Positions 12,084-23,603 of a stretch of DNA of 64,000 nt are shown in pieces. The notes under the pieces were generated by a model. The model worked only from the letters and a program-made list of their open reading frames with translations, was not told the origin of the DNA and searched no databases. The stretch comes from Dama dama (taxonomy: Eukaryota; Chordata; Mammalia; Artiodactyla; Cervidae). The position numbers were made by a program, and so were the translations under genes. Position 1 is the stretch's first letter; each line of letters begins with the position of its first letter. The stretch is from positions 8,680,001-8,744,000 of the forward strand of contig NC_083714.1 in NCBI RefSeq assembly GCF_033118175.1. Reading direction: 5' to 3'.

Positions 12084-13822
12084 GGTGATTTCTTTATGCT
12101 GGAGGCCCCCACAGCTCCTGAGTCAGCATGCAGTGGTGTACACAGAAGCAGATGTGAGCCACAGTGGTGGTCACCACTTCTCCCTACTCACCTTACACCT
12201 GTGCCAAAGAGCCCTTCCTTGTGTGCATCCTCTCGTCACATCTGTGCAGGGCTTGGGGGAACAACCCAGGGCCAGTATTCGAGGTCAGAGGGGAAAGGCC
12301 ACATGCAGCACCCCCTGTCCCCTCCACTAACAAAGACAAGAGCACAGTGAGGTCACTCTGGACCACTTTCCCACCTAACCATTGCATGTTACCATATGAT
12401 AAAAGCAGCTGGAGCAAACTCCCAGATGTCCCCTGTTGCCTGGGCTGGTTCAGCCCTCCTGCTTTTGCCCTCCACCACCCCACTCTGAGGACCACTGTGC
12501 AAATGTTCCGGGCAATTTGGTTGGCATGTTCCCAGATGGAAAGTTGCCCTGGGGTTAAGATGGCACTGGAGGAAGGGCAGGATTGTCCAGTCACTCCATT
12601 CTCTTACCAGACCCCTGCCCTGGTGGCCACGGGCTGGGACACGTCTGTATCCATTTGTGTTTCTGCACCCTTGGGGTCTGATTGACAAGGAGTTGGCCCA
12701 GGGTTGGGTCCTGACTCCTCCCAAAGGAGTTGCTCGGGGATTAATGAAGAAGTAGCCTGGCCATGTGGGAAAGGGCCCTTGAGAGGGGTGGGAGGTGTGC
12801 ATTTCTCTCCCTCCCCCTACCTTGGTTGTCTCTCTGCAAACCATGCCAGGCCAATCCATTGATTTAGAGGGACCAGAGGGTGATTGATGGCTGACAGGTA
12901 GGTCCTGGAAGGGGCCAGGTCCTGGAAGGGGCATGCCAGGGAGCAGGTGGGGAAACAACTGAGTCACACACACTGGGAGTACTACACTTTCCTTGTTTAC
13001 AAGCAAGGGGCTCCATGCTCAGTGCATTCCTTCTAAGAGATGGGAGGCTGTTTGTTGCTGGCCTGTTTACTCACAGCTTGGGATAGCTGCTCTGTTTGGC
13101 AGGGCCGGCACCAGTGCGACCATCTGGGCACACAGAGAGAAAGGGTCAATGCTGGAGGAGAGGCATCCTGATATAGGTGGTTGTGGGAGGGACGCAACTG
13201 CCCTTGTTGAGCACTAAGGATGGGGCACCTCCTTAGGACTCTGTAGGCATTCGTGTCCTATGTTCGAGTAGCACAGAGTACCTGGGCCTGAGGGTGCTTG
13301 CCATGGGGTGTGTGTGTAGGCCCAAGGAAGATCAACTTTGATGACATGGGACTCAGTCTGGGGAGAATCCACAGGGACTCTCTGGACAAGAAGTGTTTGA
13401 GCTTGGTCTTAAAGGCCCAGCCAGGGTTAAAGGGTGGGACACTAGGGGAGAAAGTGTTGCCAGTCTGTCAGAGAGGAAATCCATGTGGGCCATGATGTAT
13501 GTGTACTGGGAGTTCCTGGCACACCAAAAGAGGCTGGAGTGGCAAACAGGGAATGGCAATGAAGTCTTACTTAATTGGCAGACAGCTCTTTTGATATCTG
13601 CTATGGAGGTACATTCCATGAAAAATGCATAAGGTGATCTGCATTAAGAGGGAGGCCGCTGACTGCACTTTTTGCAAAGGGAACTGCTGAGATTACATGT
13701 CAAGGCTGGCAACAAAGCAATTTGGAAGACCCCAGCAGTTGACACTCTCCATGAAGCCTTGGAAGCTAGGCCAGCTCTGGACAGCTGTGTATAATAAATG
13801 GGCACTATTTTAAGCTTCTAAA
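12084..13822. other. unassigned single-copy-like sequence
   Basis: Moderately GC-rich. Open frames such as 12164-12685 (+) and 12389-13006 (-) overlap each other on opposite strands and carry no motif I recognise. A 16-bp unit, AGGTCCTGGAAGGGGC, is repeated in tandem near 12900-12935. No repeat family was recognised and no gene can be supported. Confidence 0.4.
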
Positions 13823-13836
13823 TGTGTATCTATGGG

Positions 13837-14033
13837 GTGAAAGTGAAAGTCACTCAGCTGTGTCTGACTCTTTGTGACCCCATGGACTATACAGTTCATG
13901 GAATTCTCCAGGCCAGAATACTGGAGTGGGTAGCTGTTCCCTTCTCCAGGGGATCTTCCAACACAGGAATCAAACCCAGGTTTCCCCCATTGTAGGCGGA
14001 TTCTTTGCCAGCTGAGCCACAATGGAAGTTCTA
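13837..14033 (-). mobile_element. Bov-tA SINE
   Basis: Reverse-complement Bov-tA with both Pol III boxes and the BovB-like tail. It is flanked by a 13-14 bp duplication with two differences (TGTATCTATGGGG-like at ~13824-13836 and TGTACCTATAGGG-like at ~14034-14046). Confidence 0.92.
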
Positions 14034-14046
14034 TGTACCTATAGGG

Positions 14047-14845
14047 TACATGAAGCTGGATTAGGCAAGTGCAGCTCTTGCCCATGGGTGTGGTTTCCTT
14101 GTCAGTGAGGCCACATGCAGTGGTGGATGCTGGGCTCAGTGGTCCTTAGTCTTTGGGCTCCCTTTGGTCAACTTCCAACAGTTTTCCTGGCTCAACTCAC
14201 CACAACAATTTGGCAGTGTTTTTGCCCTCGTTTGTACTTCTTTACAAGATCTCCTTCCTTAAATTCACTGACCAAACTAATTTCATTCCTAGCAACGCTT
14301 TTCGTCACTGCAAGATGCATCTTTAAATGGCCTCGAGGTCCCAAGTTTAGAAGGTTTCAGAATTTCAGAAGACTCCACTTTTCTTCTTTCTTTTCCTCTG
14401 TATCCCTCCTCCTATCCAAGAGTTTTGGCACAACTGTATTGGAACTGGTTTTAAAACTTGTAGGTCCAGATCATTCTCCCCACCTGCATCATATAAGCAG
14501 GACTGGACTGACTTAAAAGAATGTGAACTGGCTCCCCCAGCCCAGCGGGCACTCCTGGCCCCTGTGAGGTCCAGCAGGAAACTTAAGAGCAGAAGACCCA
14601 GTTTCTTAAGTCCCATTTCCAAGCACATAGTGACAAAGAGCAATGATGCAATAAAGGAAGTTAAGGTTTTGGCCTGATAACCTCCTCAGCTCTCTCTTAT
14701 CATAGACTGAAATATGGAATTAGCTTCTTTGATTTCAGCTCGATGATTTTAAGTCATACTTCTTTTCTGTATAATTTCTCTAACCTGTGCCATTGTCTAT
14801 TGTGCTAGGTTGAATTGAGTTCCCCCTGAAGGATATGTTGGTATC
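14047..14845. other. unassigned sequence
   Basis: Mixed-composition sequence with no recognised repeat. The frame at 14115-14516 (+) is open for 133 codons but has no family signature. No gene is supported. Confidence 0.35.
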
Positions 14846-15041
14846 GTCCCTGGTAGCTCAGTGGTACAGAACAAGCTTGCCAATACAGGAGATCTGGGTT
14901 TGACCCCTGGGTGAGGAAGATCCCCTGGAGGAGGCAATGGCAACCCACTCCAGTATTCTTGGCTGGGAAATCCCATAGACAGAGGAGCCTGGTGGGCTAC
15001 TGTCCATGGGGTTGCAAAGAGTTGGACATGTCTGAGGGGCT
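14846..15041 (+). mobile_element. Bov-tA SINE ending in a CA microsatellite
   Basis: Full Bov-tA body (TGGTAGCTCAG head, ATGGGGTTGCAAAGAGTTGG tail). Its 3' end runs directly into a (CA)n tract at 15042-15075, a common fate of Bov SINE tails. Confidence 0.92.
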
Positions 15042-15075
15042 CACACACACACACACATACACACACACACACACA
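15042..15075. repeat. (CA)n microsatellite
   Basis: CA repeat with one TA interruption, grown from the tail of the preceding SINE. Confidence 0.93.
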
Positions 15076-15360
15076 TTTCATTTATTAACATATACCTTTC
15101 CCACATAAAAACAAAAAAGGAAAAATTCAAACGATAAAGCATAGAGACTTAGTGCAAACATCTGATGTTTTGCATGGATTACAAAACTCTTCTGTGCTTG
15201 CCTGCCTAAATTTGAATTCTGTGGTACCTGTCCTATCATTAAGAGGAAAAAAACATAAAACATAAAACCACTGTTAAAAGAGTGAAGACTGTCACCCTAA
15301 TAACCTAAGATACATTGAGAAATTTTTTACTTCATTCCATTGTGGAGCATCACATTAAAT

Positions 15361-15869
15361 CAGTCTTTAAACTTTTTGTTCTCAGGACCCCTTTTCATTC
15401 TTAAAATTTATTGAGAACCTCAAAGAGCTCTTGTTTATGTGGGTTATACATATCAATATTTACTGTTAAAATTGAAAATGAGAAAATAAAAATATTATTT
15501 ATTCATTTAAAGATGACAGTGATAAAACCATTGCATGTTAACATGAATAACATATTTTATGAAAAAAATCTATACAAAACAAATGAAATTTATTGGAAAG
15601 AACAGCATTGTTTTACATTTTTGTAACCCTCTTTGATGTATGGCTTAGTGTGAGAGAGCTGGGAAATCATGTCTGTTTCTGACTTTAGTCTGCCACAATA
15701 TTACACTTCAGTTGCTTCTGGAAAATTCCACCTTACCCTTGGGAAAAAGTGCAAAAAGCAAAATCATCTTAGCAGCATTATGAAAAGAGATTTGATCCTG
15801 TAGATTCCAGCTGAAAGTGTCTCAAGGACTCCCAGGATTCCCTGGACTTTGCTTTGAGAAGTGCAGTGT
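15361..15869. mobile_element. hAT-type DNA transposon fossil (Zaphod/Zombi-like)
   Basis: The left end reads CAGTCTTTAAACTTTTTG and the right end TTTGAGAAGTGCAGTG, consistent with decayed CAGTGG...CCACTG-type hAT terminal inverted repeats. The interior (GGACCCC..., 'gttatacatatcaatatttac') resembles mammalian hAT MITE-like elements. Only about 0.5 kb remains and no transposase frame is seen. The subfamily name is from memory and uncertain. Confidence 0.5.
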
Positions 15870-16567
15870 TACTTCATACTTCTTGGGTCCTGAAAATGTA
15901 TTTATTAATTATCCTGAAACTGGTCATTGTTATAATTAATCAACTTTATATTTGTGGATGCAGTCATTCTGCCTGTCCTATCTGATGTGTTACTGGGTAG
16001 AAAGAAATCTGGAGCAGCCCTGGGGAGTCAAAGGAATGGCAAAAGATCAGAATGAATCAGTGGTTAGGCCAGGGCTATGGAGGGACCTGAAAGTTAGCAG
16101 TGTGGAGGCATGGGTTTGTGAACAAGCATTTCTGTAAACTTCTACTTGCAGCTGGGCATAAAAAGATAAACAGGACAAGGCCATTCCTGTGGAAAATTAA
16201 GAACTCAGCATGGGGGACAGATAAAGACAAATGTAAGTATAACACACAAAACCATGAGGTCATTGTTACAAGGAGTAGCAACAGAATGTGGGAGTGCATT
16301 GTTGCAGATAGAGAACAGATCAGAGAAAGCAGTCTCCTATGGGTGGACCTGGAGAATTTTTCAAAGGTGACCGTGGAAGGAAACATTCTAGATGGGGTGA
16401 AGGGAGTGTCTGTAAGCATGGAAGCAGGACTAGATCTCCAGTATTGAGAGCACTGCTGCTCCAGTGCTGAGGGTGGGCTGTGAGAGGTGGCAGAGGTCTA
16501 GGAACCAAAACATCAGCATCCTCTGGAAAGTTTCAGAAATGCAAATCCTCAGGCCCCACTCTACTAG
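15870..16567. other. unassigned sequence
   Basis: No repeat or gene recognised. Open frames at 15952-16137 and 16100-16447 show no conserved motif. Confidence 0.35.
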
Positions 16568-16571
16568 ATAC

Positions 16572-17014
16572 TGTTGAAGAAGTTGGATGGTCGAGAAACC
16601 AAGCACCACACTTAGAGAGTTGGAGAACTCAGGTTTATTACACCGGTGGATCCAGAGGAGTTAACACTTCCAGCTCTGAGCACTGAACAAAAGGGTTACA
16701 AAGGTTTTATAGATGGTCCATGACATCAGATTATAGTGGCAGTGTTGACTGTTAATAGGCTAGTTTAAACTAGGGGTTTCATGCAAGTGTTGTTAGGACA
16801 CAGTGGGGGAGGGGGGTGCCTGACCTTTACACAAACAAACATGGTTAAGCAGGCAGCTCCTGGCATTGTTTTAAGTTTCCATTTTCCCAAACAGTCGTAA
16901 CTTATGTGACTTTGCAAGGAGAAAGCTGAGTTGCAAGAAGCAAGCTGAGTTACAGAAGCAGAAGGAGTATTTAGTTATTTCTAGCTGGGTGTAAGTTTTA
17001 AATTTTCCTCTTCA
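16572..17014 (-). mobile_element. solo retroviral LTR with 4-bp ATAC target duplication
   Basis: This 443-bp block starts TGTTGAAG and ends CTCTTCA (TG...CA ends that are imperfect inverted repeats). It is bounded by ATAC on both sides (16568-16571 and 17015-17018). On the minus strand it has a TATAAAA box (about 16704-16710) followed by an AATAAA signal (16633-16638) about 60 bp from its 3' end, the expected U3-R-U5 order. No internal retroviral sequence adjoins, so it is a solo LTR left by LTR-LTR recombination. A 4-bp duplication favours a gamma/class I-like integrase, which is an inference. Confidence 0.78.
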
Positions 17015-17018
17015 ATAC

Positions 17019-18336
17019 TTCTGGAGTGGAGCCCAGAACTCTGAACTTTAACAAGCTCTCCAAGTGATTCTGACAGGAAAGAAACTTCTAGAAACACAGT
17101 AGCCCAGCATTGGTTTAAGTGTACAGGGTTTGATGTGACTGGATTCTAAGCCCAGTCGCACCACTTATCAGCTTTGTCACCCCCAGCAATACTCTTCACC
17201 TTTTGGAATCCCATTTCCTGCAACTCTGAGGTGGCCACAGTAAAGACATCTCCCTGATAGCTGTGCAAGCAGGCTTGGATAGGACAGTGTGTCTGTCCCA
17301 TTCAGGTGGGGTCTCACGTAGCCCTCAGCTGAGGGGAAGGGGCACCCTCTCTTGCCCACCCTTCTCCATGTGACTGCCCTCAATATGGACCTGGGCTCAC
17401 TCAAACATGTTCTCTTGCTCAGTTGACTTGTTTTGGTGATTACCTGTTTCACCCCAATAAACACCATTCCCTTCCCTTTTTGGTTCCTCATCAGTAGAAT
17501 GGAGATCATGAGAAGTGCTCTTGGGCTAGAGCTAGGACGTGAGATTACAGGGAAACAATCTCTCCCATACCCTGGTGGGCATGCTTCTCTCGCTCCTTTT
17601 CCTCACTGCTGTGATTGTCCTTCCACGTGTGCCCAACATCACCTCCTAGAGGGAGCACTCCTGCAGCATTCTTGTAGGAAGAAGCCTTACGGTTTTCTCA
17701 GAAGAGCTATGGAAAGCCCTGCTCTGCTTCCACCCCATCTCGGTCTTGCCTCAGTCTCGGATTGCCTGGGCTCACCTCATTTTGTGCATGGGGGTGAGGC
17801 CAGGAGCTGGGAGGCCTGGGGGCATGATGGGAAGGGGTGTCAGTCACCACTCGGGCAGAAAGGCTAGTCTGGAGGCTCTGAGCAGTGTGACCCTAGAAGT
17901 TGGAGGCTCAGTGAGCTCGGTGCACCTTGGAGTCTACACACTGACTGATCCTGGGGCTGATCCCAGATGAAACAGGGCTGCCGGCACCTCCAGCATCCAG
18001 ATCTTTAGGTGGCATATGAAAATGTACATGCCAGTGTTTCATCCCAGATCCCCAAATCAGACTTGCAAGGGTGGGACCCTGGAAGCTGCATTTGAATCTC
18101 AGTGGCAGAGTGATACTGAGGAATACGTTTGAAACTCTGGCAGGTCAATGGTGGCAGCAATCTCCAGTGAACCTGCCATATCAAGGTCATGGAGGGGCAT
18201 GTGCAAGGTTAAGGTCTTGAAAGATGGCTTTTGAAATCTCCAGGTAGCTTTGGAATTGATGACAACTCCAAGCTTCCACATATAATTTTACAGCACGATT
18301 TTAGTGTTTCATCATATTCAAATTCCTTGGACTTAG
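17019..18336. other. unassigned sequence containing a MIR-like fragment
   Basis: Mostly unrecognised. No gene is supported; the open frame at 17433-17867 lacks family motifs. The piece at 17125-17220 is listed separately as MIR-like. Confidence 0.35.
17125..17220 (+). mobile_element. MIR SINE fragment (probable)
   Basis: The order of short blocks (a 'gcaccacttatcagctttgt' block, then a region ending in 'cccatttcctgcaactctgag') follows the MIR core sequence. It is strongly diverged. Confidence 0.4.
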
Positions 18337-18545
18337 AAATTCCCAGGTGGCTCAGACAGTAAAGAATCTGTGTGAAATTTGGGAGACCTGGGTTCCATCC
18401 CTAGGTTGGGAAGATCCCCTGGAGGAGGGCATGGCAACCTGCTCCAGTATTCTTGCCTGGAGAATCCCGATGGACAGAAGAGTCTGGTGTGCTTGAGTCC
18501 ATGGGGTCACAAACAGTAGGACACAACTGGGCGACTAAGCATACA
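18337..18545 (+). mobile_element. Bov-tA SINE
   Basis: Head reads TTCCCAGGTGGCTCAGACAG and the B-box region GGTTCCATCCC. The BovB-like tail ends in GCGACTAAGCATACACAAG. Confidence 0.9.
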
Positions 18546-18975
18546 CAAGTGACATGGTCAGTAGCAGATAACCACAAGCCATTGGTAACCAGGTGTGCAG
18601 GACCCCGGCTGTGGATTGTGTGTGGTTTAGCACTGAACTGAATGACCTGGGCTGAGAAAGAATAAGTAAATATGTATTTGTTTGTGCTAAGGAGAAACAC
18701 AGGTGAAAGTCATTGGATAATAGACTCTTTGCTACTAACGGATAAGGGCACATGCAGGTGATGTGGGCCAGGAGGAGGCTGCACTCCTAGAGGAGGAGGA
18801 GTATTATTTAGACATTCCAACTATGGACTATCTGAAATGCGATGAAGCAGAAGTTTGAGGTGAAAGACACAGTGGTTTTATTGTGAATCAAAACAGCTCA
18901 CCTTTGCAAATTAAAAAAAAAAAAATCACATGGCCATGTAAGTTTATCCCCATAACCTGGGGCTAAAATTTTTTC
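18546..18975. other. unassigned sequence
   Basis: No gene or repeat recognised, apart from a short A tract at about 18912-18925. Confidence 0.35.
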
Positions 18976-19194
18976 CTGACTCATTGGAAAAGACCCTGAT
19001 GCTGGGAAAGATTGAAGGCAGGAGGAGAAGGGGATGACAGAGGATGAGATGGTTGTATGGCATCACTGACTCGATGGACATGAGTTTGAGCAAGCTCTGG
19101 GAGTTGGTGATAGATAGGGAAGCCTGGCGAACTGCAGTCTATGGGGTTGCAAAGAGTCGGATATGACTGAGCGACTGAACTGAACTGAGTTGAA
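18976..19194 (+). mobile_element. BovA-type SINE (BovB 3'-derived)
   Basis: Begins GACTCATTGGAAAAGACCCT, runs through the BovB 3' region and ends in repeated ACTGA/TGAAC units. It has no tRNA-like head, so it is either a BovA-type unit or a 5'-truncated BovB end. Confidence 0.85.
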
Positions 19195-19244
19195 CCTGGG
19201 ACAGTGACAGTTGATTCTTTCTAAGAACAAAACCACACTCAGGT

Positions 19245-20566
19245 TCATGTTCAATCTTTAATGTTTATTTTCTCATTGGGTTTTACAAAATAAACTGGCT
19301 TTTGTAATACTTTTCTTCCTCTCCAAAAAAAAAAAAAAAGTAATAATGAAATCTTGTTTCGAGTTAGGATAACAATCCATGGGCTTTAGAATTTACCTGT
19401 TAAACTACCTTTCACTGTATTCTGACAGCAACCATGTTTAGCTGAATGGAGACTTTTCTGTGACCCACTTCCCAGACCCTCCTGGTCCACCTACTGTTCA
19501 GGCAGCCTGGGATGACTTACTCGTCTGCACTTACACTGCTGGAAACCTGTCGGAGCTAATTGACGAATAAGTTAAAGAATCAAGCTTGCTTGGTTTGGGA
19601 CAAATGACTGCCTTTTTTGGGAGGACATGGGTCGATGAGGGCAAAGCACCTGCTTTGCTACAATCTATGCCAACTGGATGGGTTCTGAGCAGTCAGCCTG
19701 GACTCCAGATCTAGACAAGCCGACCTGAGTCTACGATAGCTGTAGTCATCTTCCACAAGGGGACAGAGAATGGCATGTAGGGGATCCAGTCACTGTCATT
19801 TAGGAAGACAGCCAGGAGTCTGTTCATTTGGGAAACCTATTCAGTCATTGAAGAAGAGCTCCTCCCACAAATGGAATCTCAGGGAAGCCAAGGGTGAACA
19901 TTCTTGCAGGGGCTGACAAAACTTACTGCACGTCGAGGTTTCATTCAACCTCACAGTGACCACATGCAGATCAGCTGTTAACTTTGTTTGGATTTCAGAC
20001 TGCTTTTCCAAGAACTATTGGAAGGTAGTGCTAGTATACAGGGAACATCTCTGTCACTGGCTTCATCTCTCAGGGTTTTTTTTTCCAAATGGATAAGCAT
20101 GGCAGGGAAAAGTCAGGGCTTATCTTAAGGAGGAATCCGATCAATTGTGGATACCGATGTGCCACAGGAGGAATGGGAAACCCATGTGGCTTTTCTGTAA
20201 GAAACATGCCTTAGATCTTAAACACGATTGCTGCTTTGTATCTGATACAGGGGTTTTTCATGTAATAAAAGAATGCATGTCTACCTTTAAAATACGATGT
20301 AGAGTCAAAAGCCATGTTGAGAAAATATCTGGAAAACTAGACATCTGGGCAAGTAGAGGGAAGTACAGACATTTAAAATATTTTAAAAAGTTAGTGGTGT
20401 GAGGGTTTTGGGAAGAAGAAACTGACGATGACCATGCCACTCGCAGGTGCTGGAGATGGATCCAGAGTGAATTCAAGTGTGTTCCTGAGGCCTTGGATTT
20501 CCAGAAGGTGTTTACATGCCATGTGGAGTGGGAGGATCATGCAGTTCACACAGACGGGGATTGTTG
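19245..20566 (-). other. candidate 3'UTR of the PWWP3B-family gene
   Basis: About 1.3 kb lies directly downstream of the PWWP3B-family stop codon, free of recognised repeats. On the minus strand the first plausible polyadenylation signal, AATAAA, is at 19264-19269, giving an expected cleavage site near 19245. This boundary is inferred from the signal alone. A short A tract at about 19325-19339 lies inside it. Confidence 0.45.
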
Positions 20567-22627
20567 CTAATGGCGTGGCTGAGAAGTCTGCCTGATGCCC
20601 TGTTGGGCACAGGGGGAGAGTTTAGCCTTGTACTTCTTGGTTGATCTCTTTGTTACTTTCTTCAAGATTTTCTTATCAAACAGTTCTTTTTCTCGGTAAT
20701 GCACAGGTGGCCCTTGCAGGTACTTTGCTTCTGCCTCCTTGTAGTCCAATCCATCCACTATAGCAATTGAACAAATGATTGCTTCTGGCAGAAGAACTTC
20801 CAGAAGGAAGCTCACTGGGTCATCTCTCGTCAGAGCCAGCGCTTTCTTGTCTACGTGTCTGTAGATTTCTCGTAAATGGCTTACCACCACATCCAGCTGA
20901 TCGTCATCCTCCAGGTATGTTTCAACGCAGATCACATACCTCTCTGAATTCAGAAATGATTCCAGCCACTTGGATTCTTTCCTGCCTTTGACGATGTCCA
21001 TAAGATGAGAGTCAGCCCCCTTTGTTTTCACGATGAAGTCCACCAGCTTCTGGTTGGCTCGGTCCTGAGCAGCCCTCATCCGGTCAGGGAGGATTCTCTT
21101 GCAGTGCCTCTTTGCAGCCACAGAGGTCTCCTCCTCAGAATCTTCCAGGTCAGAATAATTCAACTTGGGGAAATCCATCTGCAGATCCCCTTCTTGGATG
21201 GCTTTCCTCATGGGGTAACTGATGTCAGCAGCATAATAGTCCAGGAAAGAGCCCACAAAATACCCACAAACAAGCCCTTCTCTGTAGCTGGAAATCAGTG
21301 AGAAACACCAGTTGATACTTTCCCCGTATACTTTGCTGGCTCTCTTCATTAACTTTTCTTTGCCATTATAATCCAGATGCTTCAACCTTCGAAGAGGAAC
21401 TTGAATGCCACTCTTCTCACAGTTCATGTTGGCCTCAATCAAAAGCACCCTTGCAGTCTGCTGGGTTGGGCTGACACTCTTGACCACGGCTGGCCAAAAT
21501 GGGTGATTCTGAAACTTAAACCAGACCAGCATTCCTCTCTCAATGGGACATGGCTCCCCTGGGAACACCATGCTTGTCAGCTGTCCCGCTTCCTTGCCCC
21601 CGCCCTTCTTGATGGCACTGGTGGGCTTAATAGCATTTGAGCCAGCTGAGGGTTGAGATTCTTGCCACTCTTCCTCACACCCTGGGGCCTGCAGTTTCCT
21701 TTTTCTGTTTACTAGGTGGAGTGAATAACACAGGCTCAGGTTAGGGGCACTGGAGGATGCTGCTGAGCCTTCCGAGCCGGAGTTGCAGGTGCCCTCTCCA
21801 GGGTCAACATTCCCCGAGGAGGCAGCATGTTCAGGATACACAGCCAGGGACTTTTGGCAGGTGTTGTGCGCCCCCTCTTCCAGAGCCTTGGGCACAGTGG
21901 GGATGAAACCCAGTGTAAGTGATGGAAGCATGCATCCACCTCTAACATTTACACCCACCTCCTTCACTGTACAGGGCAAGGACATAAATTTTGAGGCGTC
22001 CCCCTTTTCCTTGCCCTCTTTCTCATGGTCATCTTCTGAAAGTGATGGGAAGTTTGGATGCACCCTGGGGCTCTGAGATGACTCTGTTTGCATGTTGCTT
22101 GGGATCAGGGCAACGAGTGTGCACACCTGTGACTTGTCGCCATATGGGGCATCCTCCCTCTCTGAAGGTACCACGGGTGGTTTGGAGCTTTTCCTTCTCC
22201 TCACACTTCTCCGTAGGCCCTGAATGGGCTCCTGACGACTTCTACGATGTTGCTTTTGCAGTCTCCTTGGAGACTGCGTCTTGGACTCTGGATCACCCAC
22301 GACTCTTGCTGGAGTGTAATTTCCATTCTTACTCAGAAGGTCCCAGGCCATTGTAATAGCGCATATGTAGGTCATTTCCTCTTCTTCTGGGGTACTGGGC
22401 TCCGGCTGGGTTGCTAGTGAGGTGGTGATGGATTCAATCATGGACAGTTTTAGGGTCTTTATCTTTGTTCTTTTCACTCTGATTTTTTCATCTACTGAGA
22501 GTATTTGAACTTCCAGAGAAAGGACCCTTTTTCTCTTCTGTTGTGCTGAGGCTCTGGGTCTGGACAAGACCTTGGCGGGCCAAAAGCGGCCTTTCCAAAC
22601 ACATAGGACATACTTGGCATCCATCAT
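20567..22627 (-). CDS. PWWP3B: PWWP3B (MUM1L1)-family PWWP-domain protein, intact single-exon CDS
   Basis: Intact frame of 686 codons on one exon, as for X-linked PWWP3B (formerly MUM1L1), whose human protein is about 700 residues. PWWP proteins read methylated nucleosomes; the paralogue PWWP3A acts in DNA-damage chromatin, and the function of 3B is less clear. The N-terminal block YVLCVWKGRFWPAKVLSR (residues 6-23) is the family's N-terminal signature. A basic, low-complexity middle follows (RRSVRRRKSSK, about 139-149). The PWWP domain spans about 361-430, with the core HPFWPA at 375-380. A helical C-terminal domain spans about 505-660 (RILPDRMRAAQDRANQKLVDF; VLLPEAIICSIAIVDGLDY). The second methionine is the likelier start, because ATGATGG gives it A at -3 and G at +4 and it aligns with the usual family start. 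A candidate splice acceptor lies at 22635-22636. It could be the orthologue or an X-linked paralogue; the window cannot tell. Confidence 0.88.
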   Translation of the reverse strand: MMDAKYVLCVWKGRFWPAKVLSRPRASAQQKRKRVLSLEVQILSVDEKIRVKRTKIKTLKLSMIESITTSLATQPEPSTPEEEEMTYICAITMAWDLLSKNGNYTPARVVGDPESKTQSPRRLQKQHRRSRQEPIQGLRRSVRRRKSSKPPVVPSEREDAPYGDKSQVCTLVALIPSNMQTESSQSPRVHPNFPSLSEDDHEKEGKEKGDASKFMSLPCTVKEVGVNVRGGCMLPSLTLGFIPTVPKALEEGAHNTCQKSLAVYPEHAASSGNVDPGEGTCNSGSEGSAASSSAPNLSLCYSLHLVNRKRKLQAPGCEEEWQESQPSAGSNAIKPTSAIKKGGGKEAGQLTSMVFPGEPCPIERGMLVWFKFQNHPFWPAVVKSVSPTQQTARVLLIEANMNCEKSGIQVPLRRLKHLDYNGKEKLMKRASKVYGESINWCFSLISSYREGLVCGYFVGSFLDYYAADISYPMRKAIQEGDLQMDFPKLNYSDLEDSEEETSVAAKRHCKRILPDRMRAAQDRANQKLVDFIVKTKGADSHLMDIVKGRKESKWLESFLNSERYVICVETYLEDDDQLDVVVSHLREIYRHVDKKALALTRDDPVSFLLEVLLPEAIICSIAIVDGLDYKEAEAKYLQGPPVHYREKELFDKKILKKVTKRSTKKYKAKLSPCAQQGIRQTSQPRH

Positions 22628-22633
22628 GATTCA

Positions 22634-22660
22634 ACTAGGGCACCAAGGATTAGTTAGCTG
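22634..22660 (-). other. candidate splice acceptor upstream of the PWWP3B-family CDS
   Basis: On the minus strand the sequence runs from a branch-like CTAAC through a pyrimidine-leaning stretch to CCCTAG, ending 7 bases before the first ATG. This fits a CDS exon preceded by one or more non-coding exons. The AG is at 22635-22636 in plus coordinates. The polypyrimidine tract is mediocre. Confidence 0.45.
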
Positions 22661-23079
22661 AGGCTGAGGAGTCTGGCCGTCATACCACAGCTACGGCAGG
22701 TCTCCCTTAAATGGTGTGCTTGCCCACACCCTTTGCTTAGGTCTACAAAGAGTTTACAGCTTGTGCAGCCTGTGCTTTCCTGCCCCAATCTTCGAAAGAT
22801 GCCTGAGGTTGTGTTTTCAATGGCCTATAATGGAGAATACTGGAATATGGAAAAGAAGAAAAGAGTCAGGACAGGTTGGGGGGAGGGGGATAAGCCTTTT
22901 GTGAAAGTGGAAGGCTTGGCCAAAGAGCATTAATGAGAGAGAAAGCAAGGAAGTATTAAGGCTGTTTATCCATGCACCTAGAGGTTAGAGACATGGCAGT
23001 TACATGGGGAGAAAATACCAAATGTACTGGAGGAGTTTTATAAGTCCTCCAAACACAACACCTTGCCTTATTTGTTACT

Positions 23080-23286
23080 GTGTGTGTGTCGCTCAGTCCC
23101 ATCCGACTATTTGTGACCCCAAAGACTGTAGCCCACCAGGCTCTTCAATCCATGGAATTCTCCAGGCAAGAATACTGGAGTGGGTTGCCATTCCCATCTT
23201 CAGGGGATCTTCCTGACCCAGGGATAAAACCCTTATCTTCTGCACTGCAGGCAGATTCTTTGCCATCTGAGCTATGAGGAAAGCCC
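23080..23286 (-). mobile_element. Bov-tA SINE with 11-bp target duplication, absent from block C
   Basis: Reverse-orientation Bov-tA. The target duplication TATTTGTTACT lies at 23069-23079 and 23287-23297. The matching site in block C (near 43090-43104) has a single uninterrupted copy, so the SINE arrived after the duplication. Confidence 0.93.
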
Positions 23287-23603
23287 TATTTGTTACTACT
23301 GTGCATGAAAGGGCAATTGTGTGGGGAGGCGGGCATATCATGACTGGGACCTTGTTTGTGTCACTGGACATCCTGTAACTTGTGTATCCCTTGGGGCCAA
23401 TTCCAGGAGAATGTTTCACTTTTTCTTTCCTAGGGAGCCAGTGCCCCACTGCCTGTGCACCCAGGGGAGCCAGAGGTGATCATCAGCATACAGATATATT
23501 GGGTGTCAGCACATTGCTATTTTAAATAGCATGAGCTTGGAATCCAGAGGTGCATAGAGAACTGATTCCAGATGAAATGCTTAGGAAAAGGGGGAGGGCT
23601 TAC

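Noticed and set aside
12389..13006. 205-codon minus-strand frame
   Set aside because: The reading is Pro/Gly/Ser-rich without a family signature and competes with a plus-strand frame. Base composition explains both.
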